Assembly: GCA_031256815.1 (NCBI GenBank)
Contig: JAIRPU010000048.1
Coordinates: 1-15,770, forward strand
Direction of reading: 5' to 3'
From: Spirochaetaceae bacterium
Lineage (GTDB): Bacteria > Spirochaetota > Spirochaetia > Treponematales > Breznakiellaceae
Length of the DNA stretch: 15,770 nt
Below, piece by piece: positions 6,762 through 13,413 of this stretch; the first letter of the stretch is position 1; each line of letters opens with the position of its first letter. A program made the translations under genes and the position numbers. Under the pieces are notes generated by a model, which had not been told where the DNA came from, made no database searches, and saw only the letters and a program-made list of their open reading frames with translations.

Positions 6762-7982
6762 TCATATTAATGATTCAATACAATCAACCGCTTTTTCAAG
6801 ACCGTTTTCGCCGCGTATTTTTTCACCAAGCAGCTTTGCGTTTTTTTTGTAATTTGAATTCGTAATAAGGTCGAATATTTTAGGTTCAAGAGTTTTTTTT
6901 GTTACATTTTTTATCTTAACAGCGCCAGGTCCTAATCCCAAAACACCAGTCCTGTATGCCCAATAAAACTGGTCAATAATCATTGGCACAACCAGCTGCG
7001 GAATACCTGCCCGCGCGGCGCTGTGCGTTGTTCCCGCCCCGCCATGATGAATAATAGCGCTGCATAAAGGCAAAAAAAGTTTATGCGGAATAACCTGATT
7101 AAGAATAAAAAGCCGCTCTTCGTCATGCAGGCTCTTTCCAAGCCCGCTCCAGCCGGAACCCACAATGAATTTCCAGTCATGTTTTTCGCAAATTTCATAA
7201 AGCAATACACAAATGCGTTCACGCACATCGCCAATCATGCTGCCCATTGTAAAAAACAATACAGGCCGTTCATCTTTTTTTATAAACGCAATAAGTTTTT
7301 CGCAAACAGCCGCATCGTATGGCAAAAGGTCGTTAAAACAATAACCGGCCTGCGCCCATTTATATGGCCAGCCGGGGTCAGTTTCTCCAAGCGCAGGACT
7401 GTAAAGATTTAAATTAAACGCATTAAAAGGCGCATGCTGCCCCTGGTCGCGTATAAGACTCATTCCAAGACGTTTTCTGTTTTTATTCAGCGTTGAGCGG
7501 ACTACCATATTAAGTCCGGTATTTAAACTCTTCCAAAGCAGCACAGGCCTTATAACAGGATTGGGTTTTGGAAACGGAAATACCGGAGGCGGAATAATAC
7601 GGCTTGGCATAAGCGGCGCATAAGCAGTGCGAATATAAAGTTTTTTAAGATACTCGGCTATGCTTGGCGCGGCAAACTCGGTGTTGGAAGCAACAAGAAC
7701 ATCATATTTTTCCAGCAGCGGTACAAGTTCCATAAATTGCTGATCTATAACACGGCGCATCCATTCAAGCAAATCTTTTGTATTTGGAGAATTTTCCAGC
7801 ATCGCAATAATATCATCATGCCCCTGCAGCGTATATGGAATTGAAAGTTCCAGCGCAAACTTTTCAAATATTTGCGGGATATGAAGCATTATTTCGTGTC
7901 CGCGCGCTTCCAATGCCTTTGCAAGCGGCAAATACGGATAAATGTCTCCCTGAGAACCCCGCGTAACCAATAATATTTTCAT
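6762..7982 (-). CDS. GT1-family glycosyltransferase, sterol/macrolide type
   Basis: Transfers a sugar from an NDP-sugar to a small or lipid acceptor. The 406-residue GT-B protein begins with the nucleotide-glycosyltransferase N-terminus MKILLVTRGSQGDIYPYLPLA (GSQGD at 9-13) and carries the donor-binding signature at residues 311-341: HHGGAGTT, AARAGIPQLVVP and DQFYWA. This signature is shared by UGT80-type sterol glucosyltransferases, RhlB-type rhamnosyltransferases and glycopeptide/macrolide glycosyltransferases. No signal peptide or clear membrane helix is seen, though a proline-rich hydrophobic loop at ~128-150 could contact membrane lipid. It starts with a TAATG 1-nt overlap with the radical SAM gene, so translation is likely coupled. 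Donor and acceptor cannot be read; in this context a glycolipid acceptor and a hexose or heptose donor are reasonable guesses only. Confidence 0.9.
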   Translation of the reverse strand: MKILLVTRGSQGDIYPYLPLAKALEARGHEIMLHIPQIFEKFALELSIPYTLQGHDDIIAMLENSPNTKDLLEWMRRVIDQQFMELVPLLEKYDVLVASNTEFAAPSIAEYLKKLYIRTAYAPLMPSRIIPPPVFPFPKPNPVIRPVLLWKSLNTGLNMVVRSTLNKNRKRLGMSLIRDQGQHAPFNAFNLNLYSPALGETDPGWPYKWAQAGYCFNDLLPYDAAVCEKLIAFIKKDERPVLFFTMGSMIGDVRERICVLLYEICEKHDWKFIVGSGWSGLGKSLHDEERLFILNQVIPHKLFLPLCSAIIHHGGAGTTHSAARAGIPQLVVPMIIDQFYWAYRTGVLGLGPGAVKIKNVTKKTLEPKIFDLITNSNYKKNAKLLGEKIRGENGLEKAVDCIESLI

Positions 7983-9193
7983 TAAATTACGCCAATTTCC
8001 TTCAATTTAGTTTTATCAATCCCGTATTTGGCTTCCAAAGCGCAAAGCGCTTCTTCGCTTACATCAAATGGACGATAAAGTTTTTTTGTTTCACGATAGC
8101 CGCCAAGTATTTTTGTTATCATTTTGCCGGGATTAAATCCAAGCGATGCCATAATCCAGCAGCCGTGGGTACACCAGCAATTTGCCTTAAACCCATGCCC
8201 AATCGCTTCAATTTCGTTTTTCATTGCGTCGCTTGCGATTATTTTTTGCACATCGCAGTCGTAATCCTGAACACGCCCAACAGGGTCGCGCAGCTCGCAG
8301 GCGCGGAATCGCCCGTCATAATCAATAACAAGCGTTGTTTCGCCCGCAGTACAGTCCATATTCCACGGCACAGGTTTGTCTATATTATCCGCACGGATAT
8401 TGTAAAGCGTCCGCATTAAACCGGCATAGAATACCTTTGTTAATTTTTTTGCAATGCCGCCTTTAATTCCATCTGCAACACGTTCTGCATAAGCTGTTGT
8501 AAAAGGCGAAACCCTGTCCTGCAGCTCCCTTAGACTTTTTTCTGTAAGAACTTTAATTCCGTCTTCACGGGTATTTCCGCGGGCTGCCTCTATTGTATGC
8601 GTTTGCAGGTTAAAACGGCCAAAGACCCAGCGCATAAAATCTTCTGTTTGCGAAACATTGTATTTAGTAATAACAAACGCGCAGTTACGTATAACCTTGC
8701 CGTCATTTTTAAAAGTGTCGCAAACTTTTTTTATACATTCACAAGCTTTATAAAAACTTGGAACACCGCGCTGTTTGTCGTGCGTTTCGCCAAAGCCGTC
8801 AAACGAAATACTTATTGTAATATTACATTCAGGACAGTTTTTGCGCAGCCGGCTTAACCATTCAACTACACGGTCGCCTTTAATACCGTTTGTGGGCATA
8901 TTAATATCTTTTATGCCGTTGTTTTTATAAAACATTTCGATAATTTCAGGCAAATCTTCCCGCAAAGTTGGCTCTCCGCCAGAAAGCCAAAGCCTGTTAA
9001 TTTGTCCTGCGGTTTGTGAAATTTTTTTGATTTCATCAAAGCCAAGATCCGCGTTTTTTTGCGCCATATCATTGGCGTAAAAACATTGAGCGCAGGCTGC
9101 ATTACATTTTCCTGTTGTAAAAAGGAAAATTGATTCAAGCCGGCGTTTGTTGTGCAGGCTGTTAAATGAACTGCCTGTTCGTTTAGATTCCAT
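7982..9193 (-). CDS. Radical SAM enzyme with C-terminal SPASM-like cysteines
   Basis: An iron-sulfur enzyme that cleaves S-adenosylmethionine to start radical chemistry. In the 403-residue protein the [4Fe-4S] motif CNAACAQC gives Cys30, Cys34 and Cys37 (CxxxCxxC). The GGEP motif follows at 72-75, with TIE-barrel-like strands at ~95-200. The C-terminal third holds a second cysteine set (Cys281, Cys299, Cys339, Cys341, Cys345) around CTAGE, DGRFRACELRD and CWCTHGC, matching a SPASM/twitch-type auxiliary-cluster domain. SPASM enzymes are best known for peptide or protein modification, but some act on sugars or other small molecules. No precursor-peptide gene is next to it. ATG 9193 has GAGG at 9199-9202. 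It overlaps the GT1 gene by 1 nt and lies 46 bp downstream of the GT4 gene; the AT-rich gap could hold a weak internal promoter but none is clear. The substrate is unknown. Confidence 0.92.
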   Translation of the reverse strand: MESKRTGSSFNSLHNKRRLESIFLFTTGKCNAACAQCFYANDMAQKNADLGFDEIKKISQTAGQINRLWLSGGEPTLREDLPEIIEMFYKNNGIKDINMPTNGIKGDRVVEWLSRLRKNCPECNITISISFDGFGETHDKQRGVPSFYKACECIKKVCDTFKNDGKVIRNCAFVITKYNVSQTEDFMRWVFGRFNLQTHTIEAARGNTREDGIKVLTEKSLRELQDRVSPFTTAYAERVADGIKGGIAKKLTKVFYAGLMRTLYNIRADNIDKPVPWNMDCTAGETTLVIDYDGRFRACELRDPVGRVQDYDCDVQKIIASDAMKNEIEAIGHGFKANCWCTHGCWIMASLGFNPGKMITKILGGYRETKKLYRPFDVSEEALCALEAKYGIDKTKLKEIGVI

Positions 9194-9239
9194 ACTAACC
9201 TCTTGTTTTTTTTGTTATACTAAAATATTAAAAAATATG

Positions 9240-10337
9240 CTATACACGTTTTTTTTCATCTATAATTTTTTTTACCCGTTCAAAAAACGCCGCTTTTGAA
9301 AATCGGCGTACATATTCTGTATAAATTGAACGTTCGTTAAACTGCGCTTCCGAAGCTTCAAAATTCTGAATTGCCAGCGCAAGAGAACTTGAATTTGGCT
9401 CGTCAAAAAAAACGCCTGTTTTGCCTTCAACAATCGTATCAAGCGCCCCGCCCTTTCTAAACGCAATTACAGGACAGCCTGCCGCCTGCGCTTCCAGCGG
9501 AACAAAACCCATATCTTCTATGCCCGGAAACAGCAGCGCCTTTGCGCCGGCAAAAAGTTTTTTTATTTTTTCTGCACTTACACGGCCTGTAAACTGGACT
9601 AATTCTGTTTTTTGATACGCCTCTATAAACTTCATGCTGCTAACCGCGCCGGCAACAATCAGCTTTTTTTGCAAATTAACGCAGGCTTCAATCGCTATAT
9701 CCACACGTTTATTGTAGGTTACCTGTCCAAAAAAAAGATAATAATCTTCCGGAGCGCGTTCAGTTTCAATGTAGCCTTCAATATCCGCAGGCCCAAAAAC
9801 AACTTCGGCTTCACGATTGTAGTAACGTTTAATCCGTTTTGCCGTCCAGTTTGAATTTGTAATAAACCTGTCAACAAGATTTGCCGAATATACATCCCAC
9901 AAACGCAGCCGCGGCGTAAGCAAATGCATAAATGCGCGTTTTATTAACCCGGACGCCGCAGAATATTCATGATACATATCCCATATATAACGCATAGGCG
10001 AATGACAATAACAAATATGATACGCATCCGGAGAGGGAACAACGCCCTTTGCCGGCCCTGCCTCGCTTGATATAACAAGTTCGTATTTTTGCAAATTAAA
10101 ATGAATTAACGCGGCCGGCATAAGCGGCATATATATCTGATATAATTTTTTTGCAAAAGGCAGTCTATTAATATAAGATGTAATTATTTTATGATTTTTT
10201 ATTTTATCCGAAACAGAATCCGGGTCGTAAACATGAGTGTAAATATCGGCCTGCGGAAACAATTCCAGAAAAGCTTCAAGTGTTTTTTCTCCACCCCTCA
10301 TTCCAACAAGCCAGTAATGCACAATAGCCACATTCAT
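9240..10337 (-). CDS. GT4-family glycosyltransferase
   Basis: A retaining GT-B glycosyltransferase, probably adding a mannose-like or heptose sugar during surface-glycan assembly. The 365-residue protein starts MNVAIVHYWLVGMRGGEKTLE, with the N-terminal glycine-rich GMRGGEK loop common in mannosyltransferase-like GT4 enzymes of O-antigen loci. It has the donor-site basic pair near NKRVD (210-211) and the E-x7-E motif EDMGFVPLE (Glu274 and Glu282) followed by AQAAGCPVIAF. There is no signal peptide; it should work at the cytosolic face of the inner membrane. It overlaps the upstream hddC-gmhB fusion gene by 4 nt (ATGA), strongly suggesting coupled expression with GDP-heptose synthesis. Use of GDP-heptose or GDP-mannose as donor is therefore inference from context, not from a diagnostic residue. 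Confidence 0.92.
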   Translation of the reverse strand: MNVAIVHYWLVGMRGGEKTLEAFLELFPQADIYTHVYDPDSVSDKIKNHKIITSYINRLPFAKKLYQIYMPLMPAALIHFNLQKYELVISSEAGPAKGVVPSPDAYHICYCHSPMRYIWDMYHEYSAASGLIKRAFMHLLTPRLRLWDVYSANLVDRFITNSNWTAKRIKRYYNREAEVVFGPADIEGYIETERAPEDYYLFFGQVTYNKRVDIAIEACVNLQKKLIVAGAVSSMKFIEAYQKTELVQFTGRVSAEKIKKLFAGAKALLFPGIEDMGFVPLEAQAAGCPVIAFRKGGALDTIVEGKTGVFFDEPNSSSLALAIQNFEASEAQFNERSIYTEYVRRFSKAAFFERVKKIIDEKKRV

Positions 10338-11617
10338 AATATACTCCCGGCAAATTCCAAAAGATTGTTATACAATGGAACGCCATCTGCCGGTTTAATT
10401 CCTGCTTTTGTTTCGTTGCCCTGCAGCATGGCGCTTTTACAGCCTGCGGCAGCGCCCGCTTCAACATCGCGCCATGAATCGCCTGTCATCCATGATTCTG
10501 TCAAATCTATATTGAATTTTTTTGCCGCCTGCAGCAGCATACCTGGCTTTGGTTTTCTACATTCACATTCAATTTTATATTCAGCAAGCTCGCCTTCAAA
10601 TCCTTTGTCTGGATGATGCGGACAAAAATAAATCGCGTCAAGATACGCGCCTTCTTTTCCTAAATCTGTTTCCAACTTGCGGTGTATTTCTTCCAGTGTT
10701 TCCAAACTAACCTGTCCGCGCGCCACTACCGGCTGGTTGGTTATAACAATTGCAAGATAACCTGAGCTGTTTATTTTTTTTATTGCCTCTGCCGCGCCGT
10801 CAATAAGCACGAGTTCTTCCGGACTGCAAACAAAACCAGACGCTCTGTTAATGGTGCCGTCACGGTCAAGAAATATTGCGCGCTGACGCCGCGAAAGATT
10901 TTTTGCACCAACAAGCCCGCTTTCCACATCATGAGTTACGCTTGCAAATCTTTCCGGCGTTCCCATATCTTTTATATATTCAGGTGTATTGTACGCGAAT
11001 ATACCGCCGCCGCCCAGCGCGGGCTTCAAAATATCGCTGTCTAAATCAATTTTTTCTTTTTCAATGTTTACAGAAAGCAGCAATTTTTTTGACAACAAAT
11101 GAATTCCGGCGTTCACTTCATTTTTATAAAAGCGCCTTTCATCTTCTTTGCCAAGCCATGCCGTTACGCGCTGTTCATTATTTGTTACGAGAATACTGCT
11201 GTCGTAAGGGTGAGAGTTGGGATGCGTTACGAGTGTGGCAAGCGCGTTTTTTTTTCTGTGAAACTGAACAATTCTTTCTATATCCACATCAAAAATTATA
11301 TCGCCATTAATAAGCAAAATTTCTTCGTCCAAAGAATCAAGCATTTTAAATAAAGCGCCCGCAGTACCAAGCGGTAAAGTTTCGTTATAATAAGAAACAG
11401 AAACGCCAAAACGCTCTCCGGTTCCAAAGTATTTTGATATAGCATCGCCCAAATGTCCGGTTACTATGGTTATGTTTTTTAAATTATTGGATGCAAGGCA
11501 GCAAAGCTGATGTTCAAGTATCGGCTTTCCGGCAATGCGCATCATTGGCTTTGGAATATCATTTGCTATTTTGGCAACACGTGTTCCTTTGCCGCCTGCC
11601 ATTATTACTACTGTCAT
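10334..11617 (-). CDS. hddC/gmhB: Fused heptose-1-phosphate guanylyltransferase / heptose-1,7-bisphosphate phosphatase
   Basis: One 427-residue polypeptide with two enzymes of ADP/GDP-heptose synthesis. The N-terminal half (residues 1-~235) is a nucleotidyltransferase with the MAGGKGTR loop (6-13), IPKPM (21-25), the GTAGAL segment (84-89) and the metal-site NGD (104-106); by context it is HddC, making GDP-heptose from heptose 1-phosphate. The C-terminal half (about 245-400) is a HAD phosphatase of the GmhB type: nucleophile Asp251 and Asp253 in FLDRDGT, TNQ (293-295), the zinc loop CPHH...CECRKPKPGM (Cys332, His334, Cys351, Cys353) and GDSWRD (379-384). The chosen ATG at 11617 overlaps the gmhA stop by 4 nt and has GGAGG at 11631-11635; an earlier in-frame ATG at 11647 would add ten unrelated residues inside gmhA. 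The nucleotide (GDP rather than ADP) is inferred from the neighbouring hddA. Confidence 0.93.
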   Translation of the reverse strand: MTVVIMAGGKGTRVAKIANDIPKPMMRIAGKPILEHQLCCLASNNLKNITIVTGHLGDAISKYFGTGERFGVSVSYYNETLPLGTAGALFKMLDSLDEEILLINGDIIFDVDIERIVQFHRKKNALATLVTHPNSHPYDSSILVTNNEQRVTAWLGKEDERRFYKNEVNAGIHLLSKKLLLSVNIEKEKIDLDSDILKPALGGGGIFAYNTPEYIKDMGTPERFASVTHDVESGLVGAKNLSRRQRAIFLDRDGTINRASGFVCSPEELVLIDGAAEAIKKINSSGYLAIVITNQPVVARGQVSLETLEEIHRKLETDLGKEGAYLDAIYFCPHHPDKGFEGELAEYKIECECRKPKPGMLLQAAKKFNIDLTESWMTGDSWRDVEAGAAAGCKSAMLQGNETKAGIKPADGVPLYNNLLEFAGSIL

Positions 11618-12261
11618 GTAAAAAAACGTTCCTCCAGCATCATGCACAATGTGTGGTAAACAGGCAGATGAAGTTCCTGTATTTTATAAGTTTCGTGTTC
11701 CGGAACATTGATTGAAGCATCCGCTAATTTTGCAAGTTTTCCTCCTGTAGCGCCGGAAAGCGAAACAACTTTTAAACCTTTTGCCTTTGCGGTAATTGCC
11801 GCGTAAATTACATTCTTCGCGTTGCCTGAAGTTGAAATGCCCATAAACACATCGCCTTCCACGCCCCATCCGTAAAGCTGCTGCGCAAATATAACATTTC
11901 CATCTTCATCGTTTATACATGCGCTTGAAAGCGCGTTATGATTGGTAAGCGCGATTGCCGGTATTGCTCCATGCAAATAATGATGAACATAGTCAAAATA
12001 TTCAGAATCTAAAGTTGATGTCTGTTTTAAAGCGGCAAGACTGCTTGTAAATTCATGCGATAATAAACGCGGAAAATGAAAGCGCTTCATCAATTCGCCA
12101 ACAATATGCTCCGAATCGCTTGCGCTTCCTCCATTACCGGCAACAAGCAATTTATGCCCGGAGGCAAATGTGCTTTCCAAAATTGAATAGACTTCTCTTA
12201 TGCTCTCCTGAATTGGCGCAAGCTGCGGATACCTTTTACATAATTCTAATATATGACCCAT
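11614..12261 (-). CDS. gmhA: Sedoheptulose-7-phosphate isomerase (phosphoheptose isomerase)
   Basis: Converts sedoheptulose 7-phosphate to D-glycero-D-manno-heptose 7-phosphate, the first committed step of heptose synthesis. The SIS-domain protein shows AGNGGSASDSEHIVGELMKRF (41-61) and STSGNA (143-148), the phosphosugar-binding loops. The zinc and catalytic residues of E. coli GmhA (His61, Glu65, Gln172, His180) match His52, Glu56, Gln195 and His203 with identical spacing within each pair. At 215 residues it is over 20 residues longer than the ~192-residue E. coli enzyme; the extra part lies at about 62-100, between the zinc helix and PAIALT, a feature of a known longer subgroup. ATG 12261 sits 16 nt inside hddA, with GGAG at 12269-12272. 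It overlaps the next gene by 4 nt. Cytosolic. Confidence 0.95.
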   Translation of the reverse strand: MGHILELCKRYPQLAPIQESIREVYSILESTFASGHKLLVAGNGGSASDSEHIVGELMKRFHFPRLLSHEFTSSLAALKQTSTLDSEYFDYVHHYLHGAIPAIALTNHNALSSACINDEDGNVIFAQQLYGWGVEGDVFMGISTSGNAKNVIYAAITAKAKGLKVVSLSGATGGKLAKLADASINVPEHETYKIQELHLPVYHTLCMMLEERFFT

Positions 12262-13274
12262 GCCTGCGCTCCTTCATCCGTAAAACTGACAGTTTCAACA
12301 TTACCTTCTTTTTCTTTTAGAGATTTAACAAGTTTTACACGGTCGCATGGATTACAATACAACATCATAAAACCGCCGCCGCCCGCACCGGAAATTTTTG
12401 CCGATTTTGCTCCGGATAAAACTGCGTCATCGTAAAGTTTATCAAGAAATGAATTAGAAATAGAATAGGCCGTTCTTTTTTTTGCAAGCCATGTTCGTTT
12501 TAAACACTGCGAAAACCCGTCAAAATCCGCCTTTAAAAGAGACTCTTTCATTATAACCGCTTCTTTTTTTAATTCATGCATATTTTCAAGACTTTGACCA
12601 TCCTTGTTTTCTGTATTCTCAATTTGATTTTGAATAATTGCCGCGCTCTCCCGTGATACGCCTGTGTAAAAAAGAACCAAAGATGCTTCAAGCTCGTTGC
12701 GTATCCACCTTTTTAAACGCAAAGGATTTACAATTACCTTGTCGTTTTTATCAAATTCCATAAAATTTAATCCGCCGAATGTTGCCGCATACTGGTCCTG
12801 TTTGCCGCCGGCAAGCGCCAAATCCTGCCGTTCTATAGTGTACGCAAGAGACGCAATATCATATTCTCCAAGCGGCAAATTAAGCCATTCTGTAAACGCT
12901 TTAATAATTGCAACAACCATTGTTGAAGAAGAACCAAGTCCGGAACCGGCGGGCGCATCAGAATACGTTGTCATCTTAAAAGAAAGCGGTTTGCCTTTGC
13001 AAAAATCACGCACAATTCTGTTATATATTCCTGTATGAAGTTTTAGTTTGCTGGAAACCGGCAATTCCGCATCCGCGTTGTATTTTTCTGTTGCTTCAAG
13101 ATCTGCCGCACAAAATTCAATTTTATTATTATCATTTGGTTCTATTGTACAATACGCATACCTGTCGATTGTCGCATTTAGTACATATCCGCCATAAATA
13201 TTATAATACGCAGATATGTCAGTTCCACCGCCGGCAAATCCCAGCCGCAATGGAGCTTTTGAACGTATAAACAT
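12246..13274 (-). CDS. hddA: D-glycero-D-manno-heptose 7-phosphate kinase (GHMP kinase)
   Basis: Phosphorylates heptose 7-phosphate at C1 to give the 1,7-bisphosphate of the GDP-D-glycero-alpha-D-manno-heptose pathway. The 342-residue protein begins RSKAPLRLGFAGGGTDIS (4-21), closely matching HddA-type kinases. It carries the GHMP ATP loop PAGSGLGSSST (108-118), GKQDQYAATFGG (157-168) with the likely catalytic Asp160, and the C-terminal motif KISGAGGGGF (293-302). It is full length. ATG 13274 has an AGAGG Shine-Dalgarno at about 13281-13285. It is the first gene of the minus-strand operon, with a good promoter upstream. Other GHMP sugar kinases share this fold, but the adjacent gmhA and hddC-gmhB genes make heptose the natural substrate. 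Confidence 0.95.
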   Translation of the reverse strand: MFIRSKAPLRLGFAGGGTDISAYYNIYGGYVLNATIDRYAYCTIEPNDNNKIEFCAADLEATEKYNADAELPVSSKLKLHTGIYNRIVRDFCKGKPLSFKMTTYSDAPAGSGLGSSSTMVVAIIKAFTEWLNLPLGEYDIASLAYTIERQDLALAGGKQDQYAATFGGLNFMEFDKNDKVIVNPLRLKRWIRNELEASLVLFYTGVSRESAAIIQNQIENTENKDGQSLENMHELKKEAVIMKESLLKADFDGFSQCLKRTWLAKKRTAYSISNSFLDKLYDDAVLSGAKSAKISGAGGGGFMMLYCNPCDRVKLVKSLKEKEGNVETVSFTDEGAQAWVIY

Positions 13275-13326
13275 GATTTTCCTCTGTAAAACCTTAAAAA
13301 ATCATTTTCAGATTAAAACAATAGAT

Positions 13327-13355
13327 ACTATAATTTATTTTTAATAAAAAATCAA
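13327..13355 (-). promoter_or_regulatory. Sigma70-type promoter of the heptose operon
   Basis: On the minus strand TTGATT (13350-13355) and TATAGT (13327-13332) are separated by exactly 17 nt in AT-rich DNA. The predicted start near 13320 would give a leader of about 46 nt before hddA. The -35 overlaps a 7-bp inverted repeat. Confidence 0.6.
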
Positions 13356-13374
13356 TTATGCTGATAAATAATTG
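13346..13374 (-). terminator. Weak AU-rich hairpin with T-run after the sulfatase gene
   Basis: Reading the minus strand, CAATTAT (13374-13368) and ATAATTG (13359-13353) form a 7-bp stem with an 8-nt loop, followed by A and six T residues (13352-13346). It sits about 40 bp after the sulfatase-domain stop and could end that transcript weakly. Because it overlaps the -35 of the heptose promoter it might instead be an operator site. Confidence 0.35.
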
Positions 13375-13413
13375 CCAACAGACGATAGAAATATAACATC
13401 AGGCGGCATTGGA

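Noticed and set aside
9194..9239. Possible precursor-peptide gene for the radical SAM enzyme
   Set aside because: The gap is only 46 bp and contains no start plus reading frame long enough for a precursor.
10191..11353. Several plus-strand frames opposite the hddC-gmhB and GT4 genes
   Set aside because: They are antisense to strongly supported enzymes and show no domains or ribosome sites.
11618..11647. Upstream ATG for the hddC-gmhB fusion
   Set aside because: It adds ten unrelated residues within gmhA; the ATG at 11617 has GGAGG upstream and begins directly at the nucleotidyltransferase fold.
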